A stretch of DNA of 64,000 nucleotides from Rhodobacteraceae bacterium IMCC1335 (GCA_039640495.1 CP046864.1:1426001-1490000); one strand, 5' to 3'. Counted from the first letter of the stretch, positions 27,452-37,657 are shown. A program made the numbers and translations. The notes: generated by a model from the sequence alone, not told the origin.

Positions 27452-28112
27452 TCTAAGTGATGACCGCCCTTCAGAAAGTTTGTTCGAGGCCCCCCCGATG
27501 GGCGAGCAAGAGCGGATGGTTGAGGCTATTTTATTTGCCAGTGCAGAGCCAATTACGGTGAAACAACTGAATGATCGCATGCCCCATGGTTGCGATTCTG
27601 CCGAGGCTTTGCTTCGGATAAGAAAACGCTACGAGGGGCGCGGGGTGCATGTTGTCAAAATTGGCGAAGCCTGGGCCATTCGCACCGCCGCTGATCTTGG
27701 TTTTTTGATGCAAAAAGAAACCGTTGAAACCCGCAAGCTGAGCCGCGCGGCGATCGAAACTTTAGCGATTATATCCTATCATCAACCTGTCACGCGGGCG
27801 GAAATCGAAGAAATTCGCGGTGTCAGCGTTTCGCGGGGCACGGTTGATCAATTGCTCGAAATGGAGTGGATTCGATTTGGGCGTCGGCGCATGACGCCGG
27901 GCCGTCCAACCACATTCGTGGTGACGCCGCATTTTCTCGACCATTTTGGTTTGGAAAGCGCCCGTGACCTGCCCGGACTTAAAGAATTGCGCGCCGCCGG
28001 ATTGCTCGAAAGCCGGCCGGGCATGGGGCTCGATCCATCTGCTCCGTCAGAGGATGAGTATGAGATGAGCGAAGAGCCCCAAGGGCAAAGCGAATTATTC
28101 GAGGAAGAGTAA
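27441..28112 (+). CDS. scpB: Segregation and condensation protein B
   Basis: Winged-helix partner of ScpA in the SMC condensin complex. 223 residues. The core (about 22-180) contains MVEAILFASAEPITVKQL, the LSRAAIETLAIISYHQPVTR winged-helix motif, IEEIRGVSVSRGTVDQLLE and RPTTFVVTPHFLDHFGL. An acidic C-terminal tail (about 190-223) is common in this lineage. It overlaps scpA by 11 bases and ends 8 bases from the convergent dCTP deaminase gene. Confidence 0.95.
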   Translation: MTSDLSDDRPSESLFEAPPMGEQERMVEAILFASAEPITVKQLNDRMPHGCDSAEALLRIRKRYEGRGVHVVKIGEAWAIRTAADLGFLMQKETVETRKLSRAAIETLAIISYHQPVTRAEIEEIRGVSVSRGTVDQLLEMEWIRFGRRRMTPGRPTTFVVTPHFLDHFGLESARDLPGLKELRAAGLLESRPGMGLDPSAPSEDEYEMSEEPQGQSELFEEE

Positions 28113-28120
28113 TTCGCCGG

Positions 28121-29197
28121 TCAAGCGGCTTTGAAATGTTTGGAAAGTTTCAACCCTTGGCCCTGGTAATTCGACGCAATGCCGGCACCATAAATCTGGC
28201 TGGGCCGGCAGCGCATTCTTTCGTAAATCAACCGCCCCACGATTTGCCCATGTTCAAGCACAAACGGGGCCTCATGGCAGCGCACTTCTAAAACGCCCCG
28301 CGAGCCGCCGCCACCGGCTGCGTCATGGCCAAAGCCCGGATCGAAAAACCCCGCATAATGCACCCGAAATTCGCCCACCATGGCCAGAAACGGGGCCATT
28401 TCGGCGGCATAATCAGGCGGGATATGAACCGCTTCTTGGCTGACAAGAATGTAAAACGCGCCGGGATCCAAAATAATTTGTCCGTTGCGGCTGTGTAATT
28501 CTTCCCAAAAATCTGCCGGCTCATAGGCCCCGATCTGTTCCAAATCGATCACGCCCGTATGCGGCTTGGCACGATATCCGACCAAACTGCCCTGACGCGG
28601 TTTTAAGTCAACCGAAAACCCTAACCCATCATCTATGATCGCTGGACCATTCACCAATGTTTCAGCCTGATGGAGCTCCAGCAACTCGCTATCCGATAAA
28701 ATAGCCTGGCCGCTTCGAAATCTGATTTGGTTCAAGCGCATTCCGGGGCGCACCAAGACGGAAAACGATCTAGGGCAAATTTCGGCGTAAAGCTGGCCTT
28801 GATATCCCGCGGGTATCCGGTCAAATTCGGTGCCTTGATCGGTGATCACGCGCGTTAACAGATCAAGGCGGCCGGTCGAGCTTTTGGCGTTGGTGACGGC
28901 TTGCACGTCTTGGGGCAGGTTCAACCGCTCCATTAACGGCACCACATAAACGCAGCCCTTTTCCAAAACATAGCCAGAGCTTAAATCTATTTTATGCATT
29001 TCAAAATCTGCCAGGCGCTGCTCAACCTTGGCGTCTTTTCCTGCCAAAAAAGAGGCGCGCACCCGCCATGCAGTGTTTCCCAACCGCAGATCAAGGCTTG
29101 CCGGTTGGATCTGCGCTGGAATAATGTCTGGGTCTGATGCAATCCGGCCCCGCTCAATCAAATCCGCAATTTCTTGACAAGCTAGCACACCGGACAT
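28121..29197 (-). CDS. dcd: 2'-Deoxycytidine 5'-triphosphate deaminase, two-domain type
   Basis: Nucleotide deaminase of the Dcd/dUTPase superfamily, supplying dUTP for thymidylate synthesis. The start at 29197 (MSGVLACQEIADLIERGRI, AAGGA upstream) gives 358 residues, about twice a single Dcd. Two similar halves are visible: IQPASLDLRLGNTAW and NAKSSTGRLDLLTRVI in the first, and a second set of dUTPase-like strands (about 180-358) with HYAGFFDPGFGHDAAGGGGS and HGQIVGRLIYERM. This fused form is known in alphaproteobacteria. Which half keeps catalysis is not clear from sequence alone. Confidence 0.87.
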   Translation of the reverse strand: MSGVLACQEIADLIERGRIASDPDIIPAQIQPASLDLRLGNTAWRVRASFLAGKDAKVEQRLADFEMHKIDLSSGYVLEKGCVYVVPLMERLNLPQDVQAVTNAKSSTGRLDLLTRVITDQGTEFDRIPAGYQGQLYAEICPRSFSVLVRPGMRLNQIRFRSGQAILSDSELLELHQAETLVNGPAIIDDGLGFSVDLKPRQGSLVGYRAKPHTGVIDLEQIGAYEPADFWEELHSRNGQIILDPGAFYILVSQEAVHIPPDYAAEMAPFLAMVGEFRVHYAGFFDPGFGHDAAGGGGSRGVLEVRCHEAPFVLEHGQIVGRLIYERMRCRPSQIYGAGIASNYQGQGLKLSKHFKAA

Positions 29198-29595
29198 TTC
29201 ATTTCCTTCAACGCGGTTTTCAGTCAAACTCTTTAATCAGAATATGCCACAAAGAACCACTGCTCAATGGGCTTTTCTTTTCTGTTCAACCTCTCGGCTG
29301 AAAGAAACTGTTTAGGAAGGGTTTGGCGCTGGAGTGAAGTATTTTGCATCGTGGCTTTTTACAAGTTGTAAAACGCGGCAAATTTCTGAACCAGGCCATG
29401 CAATGCGGCAGCGCGCAGATCATATCACGGATATCGCTTTCGTTTGGTAACGCAAAACAAACCAACACGGCAGCAGGTCAGTGGCGCGGGGTTCAAGATG
29501 GCTGAACTTAAATGCTCTTTTAACATCTGTGAATATGTAAGCATTGCCATTCGCGCCGATTAGATTAGTTTTCATCTAGAGGTAAGGGGGCTGAA
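29198..29595. other. Intergenic region between dcd and the DUF2059 gene
   Basis: These 398 bases show no convincing gene or RNA. The notable element is a perfect 17-base odd-centred palindrome at 29357-29373, listed separately. GGTAAGGGGG just before 29596 is the ribosome binding site of the DUF2059 gene. A short minus-strand open frame here has no supporting start or similarity. Confidence 0.5.
29357..29373. promoter_or_regulatory. Perfect 17-bp palindrome, candidate operator
   Basis: TTTTACAAGTTGTAAAA is fully symmetric around the central G. It lies about 160 bases upstream of dcd and 220 bases upstream of the DUF2059 gene. It does not match the FNR, LexA or Irr consensus I know. The regulator is unknown. 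Confidence 0.4.
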
Positions 29596-30405
29596 ATGCG
29601 GATCATTCGGATAAGTTTATTGCTGTTTTGGAGCAGTTGTGCGGCGCTGATTGCGCAGCCCTCTGAGCAGCTTTATCAATTGCTGTACTTAGATGAGCTG
29701 GTGGAGATTGTCAGCGAAGAAGGGCTTGCCGATGCAAACGCCACCGCAGACGCCTATCTGCAGGGCGTTACGAGGGGCGGCTTTGGGGCCTCGATTGCCA
29801 AGATTTATGACAAAAACAGCCTGTCCTCGCGGGTCAAGGCGATGTTTGCAAAGGCCTTGCCTGCAACCTCAGCTGACAGGCTCATTGCGTTTTACAACAG
29901 CGATTTGGGGGTGCAGGTAAGCCAGCTAGAGGTAAGCGCGCGTCGGGCGATCACTGATCCTTCCATTGAAGAGTATGTGATCGAGCTGGTGCTTGAGGCC
30001 GAAGCTCAGGGCAAACGGCGGCCGCAGCTTTTGCGCTCTGCGATCAAAGAGATGGATTGGGTCAAACAAAACCTTGCCGGCGCGTTCGAAGCGCGGTTTG
30101 CCTTTCTGGAGGCCCTTTCACAGGCCGAGGCTTTAAAGCTTGATCAGGGGCAAATTTTTACATTGATGCAATCGGATCAAGAAGCCTTGAGCAAAGAAAT
30201 TGAAGAGTGGCTTTTGGGATATATGCATATGGCGTATTCGCCGCTTTCCGATGATGAGCTAACCGCTTATCTTGCGTTTCAAACATCGCCAGAGGGAATG
30301 GCCTTGAACGCGGCCTTGTTTGACACGTTTAATAAATTAACCACTGAAAACGCACAGCAGCTGGGGCAATTTACGGCCTCTGCGCTTTCGGCGCAGGATT
30401 TATAG
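29596..30405 (+). CDS. Exported DUF2059-like protein
   Basis: 269-residue protein with an N-terminal signal peptide (about 1-20, ISLLLFWSSCAALIAQ, probably cleaved near the AQP). The mature part is helical and contains two DUF2059-like segments, LIAFYNSDLGVQVSQLEVSA (about 94-113) and ELTAYLAFQTSPEGMALNAA (about 221-240). DUF2059 proteins are periplasmic and of unknown function. It stands alone, between a 398-base gap and the rplU promoter region. Confidence 0.78.
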   Translation: MRIIRISLLLFWSSCAALIAQPSEQLYQLLYLDELVEIVSEEGLADANATADAYLQGVTRGGFGASIAKIYDKNSLSSRVKAMFAKALPATSADRLIAFYNSDLGVQVSQLEVSARRAITDPSIEEYVIELVLEAEAQGKRRPQLLRSAIKEMDWVKQNLAGAFEARFAFLEALSQAEALKLDQGQIFTLMQSDQEALSKEIEEWLLGYMHMAYSPLSDDELTAYLAFQTSPEGMALNAALFDTFNKLTTENAQQLGQFTASALSAQDL

Positions 30406-30425
30406 AAAAGCCCGCTGCAAGGGCC

Positions 30426-30454
30426 TTGACTTTGCACAACAACTGCTCAATAAG
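30426..30454 (+). promoter_or_regulatory. Candidate promoter of rplU-rpmA
   Basis: TTGACT (30426-30431) and AATAAG (30449-30454) are spaced by 17 bases. This would give a leader of roughly 120 bases before rplU, GC-rich enough to fold, but I cannot identify a known ribosomal-protein leader. Confidence 0.4.
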
Positions 30455-30582
30455 CGCGGCTTCGTTGGATGCGTTTGCATTTGATCTCACATTCGCCTGA
30501 TCGGGCGCGCTGTTCGAGGTGGCTGCCAGCCAAAACGTCCCGACAGGGAGGCCAAAGAACGCGGCAATAAAAGGAAGACTAT

Positions 30583-31248
30583 ATGTTTGCGGTTCTTAAA
30601 ACCGGTGGTAAGCAGTATAAAGTTCAATCGGGCGATATGCTCCGCGTTGAAAAACTGGCTGCAGATGCTGGGGAAACAGTTCAATTTAACGATATACTGA
30701 TGATTGGTGGCGAAAGCCCGGTTGTTGGGGCGCCTATGGTGGCAGATGCTGCTGTGCAAGCGGATGTGGTCGATCAGATCAAAGGTGACAAGACGATTAA
30801 CTTTGTAAAGCGCCGCCGGAAGCACAGCTCGCAGCGCACCAAAGGGCATCGCCAGCAGCTTACGCTGTTGCGGATCACTGAAATTCTGGCCTCAGGCGCC
30901 GGCAAGTCTGGCGTAAAAGCGGCCTTAGGCGCAGGATCTGCACCGGCGGCGACTGCGGCCCCGAAAACTGCAAAAGCGCCCGCCAAGGCAGCCGCCAAGG
31001 CGGCTCCAGCCAAAGCGGCACCGGCGAAAGCCGCTGCACCCGCAGCTGATCAAGCAGCTGACGATTTGAAGAAACTATCCGGCGTTGGCCCCGCGCTTGA
31101 AAAGAAATTGCTTGCCGGTGGGGTCACCAGCTTTGCACAGATCGCAGCATGGAGCGCAGATGATGTGGCCTCCGTGGATGCCGAACTGGCGTTGAAAGGC
31201 AAGATCGAAAAAGAGGGCTGGATCGCCCAAGCCAAAGATTTGGCATAA
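30583..31248 (+). CDS. rplU: 50S ribosomal protein L21 with C-terminal helix-hairpin-helix extension
   Basis: Large-subunit ribosomal protein that binds 23S rRNA. Residues 1-103 are standard L21 ([38 protein letters not shown]). An Ala/Lys/Pro-rich linker follows (about 104-158), then a helix-hairpin-helix-like domain (about 160-221, [30 protein letters not shown]). At 221 residues it is double the normal length. The extension is a lineage trait of Rhodobacteraceae, with no assigned role. It is cotranscribed with rpmA, 18 bases downstream. Confidence 0.96.
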   Translation: MFAVLKTGGKQYKVQSGDMLRVEKLAADAGETVQFNDILMIGGESPVVGAPMVADAAVQADVVDQIKGDKTINFVKRRRKHSSQRTKGHRQQLTLLRITEILASGAGKSGVKAALGAGSAPAATAAPKTAKAPAKAAAKAAPAKAAPAKAAAPAADQAADDLKKLSGVGPALEKKLLAGGVTSFAQIAAWSADDVASVDAELALKGKIEKEGWIAQAKDLA

Positions 31249-31266
31249 GAAAAGGAGCACGATCAG

Positions 31267-31536
31267 ATGGCACATAAAAAAGCAGGCGGTTCATCCCGCA
31301 ACGGTCGCGACTCAGACGGACGTCGCCTTGGTGTGAAACTTTACGGTGGTCAATTGGCGATCCCTGGCAATATCATTGTGCGTCAGCGCGGCAATAAATG
31401 GTGGCCGGGTGAAGGCGTTGGTGAAGGCAAGGATCACACAATTTTTGCAACCACGGAAGGCAATGTGACCTTTCATAAAGGGTTCAAAGGCCGCACGTTT
31501 ATTTCTGTTTTGCCAACGGCAAAAGCGGCTGAATAA
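31267..31536 (+). CDS. rpmA: 50S ribosomal protein L27
   Basis: 89-residue ribosomal protein near the peptidyl transferase centre. The N-terminus [20 protein letters not shown] and the [20 protein letters not shown] core are characteristic. It starts 18 bases after rplU (AAGGAG upstream) and is followed by a strong terminator. Confidence 0.98.
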   Translation: MAHKKAGGSSRNGRDSDGRRLGVKLYGGQLAIPGNIIVRQRGNKWWPGEGVGEGKDHTIFATTEGNVTFHKGFKGRTFISVLPTAKAAE

Positions 31537-31567
31537 ACGGCATCGCCGCCTTATTTTTGAAACGTGA

Positions 31568-31594
31568 GGGATCGGCAGGGCCGGTCCCTTTTTT
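31568..31594 (+). terminator. Rho-independent terminator of rplU-rpmA
   Basis: GGGATCGGC (31568-31576) and GCCGGTCCC (31580-31588) form a 9-bp stem with one G-U pair and a 3-base loop, followed by six T residues. Confidence 0.9.
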
Positions 31595-31626
31595 GGTATT
31601 AGCTTAAAGCGTTTAGAAGGGTAAAA

Positions 31627-32226
31627 ATGGCAGTTTCTCTGGGTGCCTTTGCGGCCTTTGCCGCCTCACAAATTGCTACGCCGGGCCCGGCGAATATGGC
31701 CATGCTCAGCACAGGAGCCGCCTATGGGTTCCGCGCGGCCCTGCCGTTTGTGGCGGGCGTGGTGCTTGGCAAGCAGCTGATCATTTGGCCGATAGGGTTT
31801 GGCCTCATGCGCTTATCTGATAGTTTGCCTGGCCTGTTTGTGGCGCTTAAATTCATCTCGGCGGCTTATATTATTTGGCTCGCATGGCGGGTTGCGAATA
31901 TGCGTTTATCCACAAACCGGGGCGCTGGGGCGGCGCCAGGTTTTATCGCCGGTTTATGGGTACATCCGCTGAACCCTAAAGCTTGGGCGATGATCGTGGC
32001 GGGGTTTACCAGTTTTGTCGATCCCGGAACGCCCAGTCTGCAAGCCACGTTTTGGATTGCCATTACGTTGATGGGTATTCAGCTGATATGCCACCCAATC
32101 TGGACGTTTTTTGGCGATCGTATCGCCTCTCTGATCTCAGGCCAGCGCGCCGAACGTTGGTTTATGCGCGCTCTTGCGGCGCTGACCGTTGGTTTTGTGG
32201 GTTATGCCCTACTATTTGGAGGCTAG
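31627..32226 (+). CDS. LysE/RhtB-family amino-acid exporter
   Basis: 199-residue inner-membrane protein with about six hydrophobic segments. The N-terminal SQIATPGPANMAMLSTGAAYG is the LysE family signature (TPGP near residue 18). HPLNPKAWAMIVAG (about 113-126) matches the conserved HxxNPK/G motif of the second half. Family members export amino acids or homoserine lactones; the substrate is unknown. It lies just after the rpmA terminator and begins its own unit. Confidence 0.88.
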   Translation: MAVSLGAFAAFAASQIATPGPANMAMLSTGAAYGFRAALPFVAGVVLGKQLIIWPIGFGLMRLSDSLPGLFVALKFISAAYIIWLAWRVANMRLSTNRGAGAAPGFIAGLWVHPLNPKAWAMIVAGFTSFVDPGTPSLQATFWIAITLMGIQLICHPIWTFFGDRIASLISGQRAERWFMRALAALTVGFVGYALLFGG

Positions 32227-32378
32227 CCGCGGCTAAAAAGTCTGAAATCGAAGTAAGCGTTAGGCTTTTATATCCTTTTTCATCAAAGAAAATTCTGGAT
32301 TTTCTGAGTAGTCTTAGTATTGTGCTGACGCTCGTCTTTTTTATTTGTGCTTTGTTTGAATTGGTTTGAGGCTGTGCG

Positions 32379-33428
32379 ATGGGTATGTGTTTAACCGGAA
32401 ACCGTTTGGTTTTAAGACCTTTGGAACCAAAGGATTGCGCCGAGATGGTGCGTATTCTTGCAGATCCGGTCATCTCTTATTGGGTGCCGGTTTTGCCGTT
32501 TCCTTATACCGCAAGTGATGCCAAAGGGTTTTTCAATCTTCTGCAGGATAATCCACATCGGCAGGTTTGGGCGATCACGCTGAAGGAAGAATTTATCGTT
32601 CTGATTGAAGAGTATCCAAATTTTGGATTTTGGCTAGATCCGGCCTTTTGGGGCCAAGGCCTGATCTCTGAAGCGGCAGATTTGGTTTTGAAAAAATACT
32701 TTTCTGATCCGCAGGCCAGCCCGCTCTTGGCAAGCGTGCGATTGCAAAACCAGCGCTCTATGCGTGTATTGGTAAAAAATGGCTTTGCGCCAAATGGTCC
32801 GCCGGTGGCAAGCTATTCAAAAGCCTTGCGCCAATCGGGTCCGTTGCAACCGATGGCGTTGACCCCTGATCAATGGTTTTTTTTAAACCCTGTTTTTATC
32901 GAAACGCAGCGGTTGCAAATCTTTCCGCTTGCCCAAGTACATCAAGATGCGTTGTTTGGCTGCCTTGCTCAAAAGCAAGTTGCACGGAACCTCGCGATTG
33001 TTCCACATCCTTTGCCGCGCGGCTTCGTGGGGCGGTTTATTGAGGCGGCGCGCTGGAAAGGCGCGTGGAATGGAATGTTTGCGCTTGCGGATAAAACCCA
33101 GAACGTGATCGGGATGATCGGCTTTCGCGCGGCCCCATTGAGCGCACCGGTTGCGGCAGATCTTGTATATGCGATACATCCAAAGCAATGGGGGCAGGGC
33201 CTAATGAGCGAGGCAGTAAATGCCTTTTGTGCCTTTTTATTCCAGCGCTATCCGCTTGAGGCCATCACTGCAGAGCATTTTAAGGATAATCCCGGCTCGG
33301 GGCGCGTGATACAAAAAGCGGGTTTTATGCCAATACCGGTGCAGTCACATCCCAGCGAAATGGGAAAATCGGCGGCAAGGCTTGAGCCTGCGCCCATAAC
33401 CCGATATCGCCTTATGCGACCCGCATAA
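32379..33428 (+). CDS. Tandem GNAT-domain acetyltransferase
   Basis: 349-residue protein with two GNAT (RimJ-like) domains in series. The first (about 5-150) has [20 protein letters not shown] and [20 protein letters not shown]. The second (about 165-345) has [20 protein letters not shown] and [20 protein letters not shown], the latter a clear acetyl-CoA-binding loop (Q/RxxGxG/A type). The shared WGQGL motif suggests an internal duplication. The acceptor is unknown. It ends 11 bases before obg, an association often seen in Rhodobacterales. Confidence 0.85.
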   Translation: MGMCLTGNRLVLRPLEPKDCAEMVRILADPVISYWVPVLPFPYTASDAKGFFNLLQDNPHRQVWAITLKEEFIVLIEEYPNFGFWLDPAFWGQGLISEAADLVLKKYFSDPQASPLLASVRLQNQRSMRVLVKNGFAPNGPPVASYSKALRQSGPLQPMALTPDQWFFLNPVFIETQRLQIFPLAQVHQDALFGCLAQKQVARNLAIVPHPLPRGFVGRFIEAARWKGAWNGMFALADKTQNVIGMIGFRAAPLSAPVAADLVYAIHPKQWGQGLMSEAVNAFCAFLFQRYPLEAITAEHFKDNPGSGRVIQKAGFMPIPVQSHPSEMGKSAARLEPAPITRYRLMRPA

Positions 33429-33439
33429 GGACCCGGAAC

Positions 33440-34477
33440 ATGAAATTTCTAGATCTGACGAAAGTCTATATCCGCTCTGGCTCGGGTGGCGGTGGCTGCG
33501 TAAGCTTCCGGCGGGAAAAATATATCGAATATGGCGGGCCTGATGGCGGTGATGGGGGCAAAGGCGGCTCCGTGATTGCCGAGGCGGTTGACGGGCTTAA
33601 CACCTTGATCGATTTTCGTTATCAGCAGCATTTCTTTGCCAATAATGGCGGCGCTGGCATGGGGCAACAACGCTCGGGGGCGTCGGGCGATGATATCCTG
33701 CTGCGGGTGCCTGCCGGCACAGAAATTTTGGATGAAGATCAAGAAACGGTAATTGCGGATCTTACCGAAGTGGGGGACCGGATTGTCTTGGCCAAAGGCG
33801 GCAATGGCGGTTTTGGAAACCTGCATTTCAAATCCTCAACCAACCAAGCGCCGCGCCGCGCCAATCCCGGGCAAGAGGGGATTGAGCGCACAATCTGGTT
33901 GCGGTTGAAGCTCATCGCGGATGCAGGTCTTTTGGGCCTGCCCAATGCAGGCAAGTCAACCTTTTTGGCGGCCACATCGAATGCGCGGCCCAAAATCGCA
34001 GATTATCCGTTCACCACGCTTTATCCAAACCTTGGGGTGGTTGGGATTGATAATACCGAGTTTGTTGTGGCTGATATTCCAGGTTTGATTGCTGGCGCAC
34101 ATGAGGGGCGTGGTTTGGGGGATTTGTTTCTGGGGCATGTGGAACGCTGCGCGGTTCTTTTGCATTTGATCGATGGAACCTCGGGTGATTTTTTAAATGA
34201 TTACAAAACGATCATAGAAGAACTTGAGGCATATGGCGGCGCTTTGGCGCAAAAGCCAAGAGTGACAGTGCTGAATAAGGTTGACGCGTTGGATGACGAA
34301 GAGCGCGCGTTTTTCAAAGCTGAGCTGGAAGCAATTGCTGGCGGGCCTGTTTTTTTAATGTCGGGTGTCAGCCGTGAGGGGGTTGAGGCTGTGTTGCGCG
34401 TCTTGCGGCATGAAATTGACGCAGGGCGCAAGCAAGAAACAAGAGTGGAACAGGAAGATTTGGAATGGCTTCCCTAA
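33440..34477 (+). CDS. obgE: Obg-family GTPase
   Basis: Ribosome-associated GTPase involved in large-subunit assembly and stress control. 345 residues. The N-terminal Gly-rich Obg fold (1-158) has [20 protein letters not shown] and [13 protein letters not shown]. The GTPase domain has the G1 motif [18 protein letters not shown], switch FTTLYPNLG, the G3 motif [18 protein letters not shown], and the NKVD G4 motif. The 3' end overlaps proB by 13 bases, so obgE-proB-proA form one operon. Confidence 0.97.
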   Translation: MKFLDLTKVYIRSGSGGGGCVSFRREKYIEYGGPDGGDGGKGGSVIAEAVDGLNTLIDFRYQQHFFANNGGAGMGQQRSGASGDDILLRVPAGTEILDEDQETVIADLTEVGDRIVLAKGGNGGFGNLHFKSSTNQAPRRANPGQEGIERTIWLRLKLIADAGLLGLPNAGKSTFLAATSNARPKIADYPFTTLYPNLGVVGIDNTEFVVADIPGLIAGAHEGRGLGDLFLGHVERCAVLLHLIDGTSGDFLNDYKTIIEELEAYGGALAQKPRVTVLNKVDALDDEERAFFKAELEAIAGGPVFLMSGVSREGVEAVLRVLRHEIDAGRKQETRVEQEDLEWLP

Positions 34478-35571
34478 GCGCTGCAAAACGCATTGTGGTC
34501 AAAATTGGATCGGCTTTGTTGGTGGATCCAACCACTGGCGCTTTGCGCAGCGCGTGGCTCAAATCATTGTCAGCAGATGTTGCTGCGTTCAAGGCCCGGG
34601 GCTGTGATGTGGTTTTGGTGTCCTCGGGTTCGATCGCCTTGGGGCGCAAAGTCTTGGGGTTGTCGGCAGGGGATGTTGCACTTGAGCAATCGCAGGCGGC
34701 CGCCGCTGTGGGGCAAATTCAACTGGCCCGCGCTTATGAAGAGGTATTGGGCCCGCATGGCATAACCACAGCTCAAATTTTGGTCACCTTAGAGGATAGC
34801 GCTGATCGACGGCGTTATCTGAACTCACGCGCAACGTTGGAAACTCTGCTTAGCTTAGGCGTTGTGCCCATCGTGAATGAAAACGATACCGTGGCAACTG
34901 ATGAAATTCGCTATGGTGATAATGATCGACTGGCCGCGCAAGTGGCGGTAACCGTGGGTGCGGATCAATTGGTTTTGCTCTCCGATGTGGATGGGTTTTA
35001 TTCGGCCAACCCGCAGCGTGATCCATCGGCGAGGCGCTTTAAAATTGTGAAAGAAATTACGCCGCAGATTGAAGAGATGGCAGGCGAGGGCACCTCTGGC
35101 CTGTCCAAAGGTGGCATGAAAACCAAGCTGATGGCCGCTAAAACCGCAACGGGTTCAGGCTGCGCGATGCTGATTGCGGCAGGCTTTGTGGATCATCCGC
35201 TGACCAGCTTTGACGCCGCCAAATCCGGCACGTGGTTCGCACCGCAAATGGATCCGCAATCGGCGCGAAAACGCTGGATTGCCTCGATGAAACCGTTGGG
35301 GCAGATCGTGATCGATGAGGGGGCAAAAAAGGCGTTAGAAAGCGGAAAGAGTTTGTTGCCAGCGGGTGTTTCTGGCGTGTCTGGCAGTTTTCAGCGCGGC
35401 GATTGCGTGGCCATTACGCTGGCCAATGGCGCTGCCTTAGCGCTTGGAATAAGCTCGTATTCTTCGACAGAGGCGGCGGCTTTGATCGGTTTGAAAACCT
35501 CTGAAATTGAAGCTATTTTAGGGTATCCTGCCCGCGCCGCGCTGGTGCACCGCAACGATATGGCTGTCTAA
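34465..35571 (+). CDS. proB: Glutamate 5-kinase
   Basis: Phosphorylates glutamate as the first step of proline synthesis. 368 residues. The amino-acid kinase domain (about 1-255) contains [54 protein letters not shown] and [22 protein letters not shown]-terminal PUA domain (about 275-365) follows, as in E. coli. It overlaps obgE by 13 bases; proA follows after 15 bases. Confidence 0.97.
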   Translation: MASLSAAKRIVVKIGSALLVDPTTGALRSAWLKSLSADVAAFKARGCDVVLVSSGSIALGRKVLGLSAGDVALEQSQAAAAVGQIQLARAYEEVLGPHGITTAQILVTLEDSADRRRYLNSRATLETLLSLGVVPIVNENDTVATDEIRYGDNDRLAAQVAVTVGADQLVLLSDVDGFYSANPQRDPSARRFKIVKEITPQIEEMAGEGTSGLSKGGMKTKLMAAKTATGSGCAMLIAAGFVDHPLTSFDAAKSGTWFAPQMDPQSARKRWIASMKPLGQIVIDEGAKKALESGKSLLPAGVSGVSGSFQRGDCVAITLANGAALALGISSYSSTEAAALIGLKTSEIEAILGYPARAALVHRNDMAV

Positions 35572-35586
35572 AAGAAGGACCAAGCG

Positions 35587-36843
35587 ATGAGTGAAGTTCA
35601 GCAAATGATGCAAGATCTGGGGCGGCGCGCGAAAACGGCTGCTGCCAGTCTGGCCTATGCGCCCGCCGCGCAGAAAACCGCGGCCCTGATGGCGGCAGCG
35701 GATGCCGTAATAGCGGCGCAATCGGAAATTATAGAAGCCAATAAACTGGATCTCGTCTATGGGCGCGATAAGGGGTTGTCTGACGCGATGCTTGATCGTT
35801 TGATGTTGGATCCTGCGCGCATCGAGGCAATGGCCGAGGGGCTTCGCGCTGTGGCGCAGCAAGAAGATCCTGTTGGGCGCATCTTGGAAGAATGGGAGCG
35901 CCCGAACGGCTTATCTATCCAAAAAGTGGCAACGCCGCTTGGCGTGATAGGGGTGATTTATGAAAGCCGCCCGAATGTAACGGCGGATGCGGGCGCTTTG
36001 TGTTTGAAGTCTGGCAATGCGGTGATTTTACGTGGTGGCTCGGAAAGCCATCACAGCACCGCGGCGATCCATGCGTGTTTGACCCAGGGTTTGGTTGCGG
36101 CCGGGTTGCCTAAAGAGGCAATACAAACCGTACCCACGCGCGATCGGGCGGCGGTGGCTGCTTTATTAACCATGACCGATTATATTGATGTCGTGGTGCC
36201 AAGGGGTGGCAAAAGCCTGGTTGGTTTGGTGCAACGCGAGGCCCGCGTGCCGGTTTTCGCCCATCTTGAAGGTATCGTGCACATTTATATCGATACGGCA
36301 GCTGATTTGGCCAAAACGCTGAGTGTCGTGTTGAATTCGAAAACCCGCCGCACGGGTATTTGCGGGGCTGCGGAATGCCTGTTGATTCATCAGGATGTGG
36401 TAGACACCATTGGGTTTGAGGTTGTTCAAGCGCTCATTCAGGCAGGGGTTGAGGTGCGCGCTGGCGCCGGCATTGATGGGTTTTCCGGAACGCAAGCCGC
36501 AAGCGCAGAGGATTGGGGTAAAGAATATCTTTCCAGCACAATTGCCGCCAAATCAGTTGTCGATATAGAAGCTGCGATTGCTCATATTCGCCAATTTGGC
36601 TCGGACCATACCGATTGCATTATGACCGAGGATAACACCGCCAAACAAAGGTTCTTTGCACAGGTTGATAGCGCGATTTTGATGCATAACGCGTCGACGC
36701 AATTCGCCGATGGAGGCGAATTTGGCATGGGGGCAGAGATTGGCATCGCGACCGGAAAAATGCATGCTCGTGGGCCCGTTGGTGCGGCCCAATTGACCAG
36801 CTTTAAATATTTAGTCAGCGGGGATGGCGCCGTCAGGCGCTAA
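35587..36843 (+). CDS. proA: Gamma-glutamyl phosphate reductase
   Basis: Reduces glutamyl 5-phosphate to glutamate semialdehyde with NADPH, the second proline step. 418 residues, normal length. The aldehyde dehydrogenase fold shows [37 protein letters not shown] and the catalytic cysteine in [33 protein letters not shown] lies near the end. Its stop overlaps the convergent chpT gene by 11 bases. Confidence 0.98.
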   Translation: MSEVQQMMQDLGRRAKTAAASLAYAPAAQKTAALMAAADAVIAAQSEIIEANKLDLVYGRDKGLSDAMLDRLMLDPARIEAMAEGLRAVAQQEDPVGRILEEWERPNGLSIQKVATPLGVIGVIYESRPNVTADAGALCLKSGNAVILRGGSESHHSTAAIHACLTQGLVAAGLPKEAIQTVPTRDRAAVAALLTMTDYIDVVVPRGGKSLVGLVQREARVPVFAHLEGIVHIYIDTAADLAKTLSVVLNSKTRRTGICGAAECLLIHQDVVDTIGFEVVQALIQAGVEVRAGAGIDGFSGTQAASAEDWGKEYLSSTIAAKSVVDIEAAIAHIRQFGSDHTDCIMTEDNTAKQRFFAQVDSAILMHNASTQFADGGEFGMGAEIGIATGKMHARGPVGAAQLTSFKYLVSGDGAVRR

Positions 36844-37441
36844 GATTGATCCTGATTAGGCTTGGTTGAACGCAGACGTTCAATTCGCGGCCGATTTCAT
36901 GCACGATGCTGGGCAAAAACAAAAATTGTACATGCTCTGGCAGCGAGGCGTGTTTGGGACTCGTATTTGTCAAAGGGTCCCAAATGGCCGCATCTACGAT
37001 GATCTTGGTTGAATAACCCTCAACGCTTAACCGCGGGCCGCGTTCGGTCACCGATATTTCGCCGCCAAGCGGCAAGGCGGTTTCGATACATAAAATCGCC
37101 AGAAAAAGCGCTTGTGCTTCGCGGCGGGTGAGGCTCCGATGGATTTTCCAGTGTAAATTTTGTCGGGGACCGTTGATTAACGGCATTAAGATGTCCAGCA
37201 GAGTATCGGTTGAAAGTTGGCGGTCACTGCCGCTTACGCCAAAGGCGACGCGAAAGAACTTTATGCGGCTGGCAGCATTTTGGCAGCTTTGGGTGATTAA
37301 AGATATCTCGGCTTCATGTTGCACCGCACCGGAAAGCGATATCAGCTCTAACCCGTTGTGTATTGCGCCAATTGGGCTTATCAGGTCATGGCATATGCGC
37401 GAGCCAATCAAGCTTGCAAGATGAGATGCCGATTGTATCAT
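36833..37441 (-). CDS. chpT: Histidine phosphotransferase ChpT-like
   Basis: 202-residue HPt-type protein that in Caulobacter relays phosphate from CckA to CtrA. The N-terminal helical hairpin carries [20 protein letters not shown], with H18 the probable phosphorylated residue. The C-terminal half resembles a degenerate kinase ATPase fold, as in ChpT. It overlaps proA tail to tail by 11 bases and diverges from the DUF3553 gene. No cckA or ctrA is present in the window. Confidence 0.82.
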   Translation of the reverse strand: MIQSASHLASLIGSRICHDLISPIGAIHNGLELISLSGAVQHEAEISLITQSCQNAASRIKFFRVAFGVSGSDRQLSTDTLLDILMPLINGPRQNLHWKIHRSLTRREAQALFLAILCIETALPLGGEISVTERGPRLSVEGYSTKIIVDAAIWDPLTNTSPKHASLPEHVQFLFLPSIVHEIGRELNVCVQPSLIRINLSA

Positions 37442-37471
37442 TGGTAATGCCTCAGCGTCAGGAGTGGTGTG

Positions 37472-37657
37472 GTGGAGGACTTAAATCTTTTTTTAGAACC
37501 CGGCATGCTGGTACGCCATCCCAGCCAGCCAGATTGGGGTGTTGGACAAGTACAATCTCGTATAAACGGTCGCATTACCGTGAATTTTTCTGAAATGGGT
37601 AAGTTGGTCATTGATGGATCCAAAATTGCGCTTGTGCAGGTCTATGATCAAGAATAG
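37472..37657 (+). CDS. Small DUF3553-family protein
   Basis: About 61 residues (MEDLNLFLEPGMLVRHPSQP... ending VYDQE). The single domain has a small beta-barrel pattern (WGVGQVQSRINGRITVNFSE), matching the DUF3553 family, whose function is unknown. Two consecutive GTG codons exist at 37469 and 37472; AGGAG at 37460-37464 is better spaced to the second. It diverges from chpT. Confidence 0.8.
   Translation: MEDLNLFLEPGMLVRHPSQPDWGVGQVQSRINGRITVNFSEMGKLVIDGSKIALVQVYDQE

Noticed and set aside
32224..32235. 12-bp palindrome TAGCCGCGGCTA after the LysE gene
   Set aside because: It includes the stop codon, cannot form a stable loop and has no T run; probably chance.
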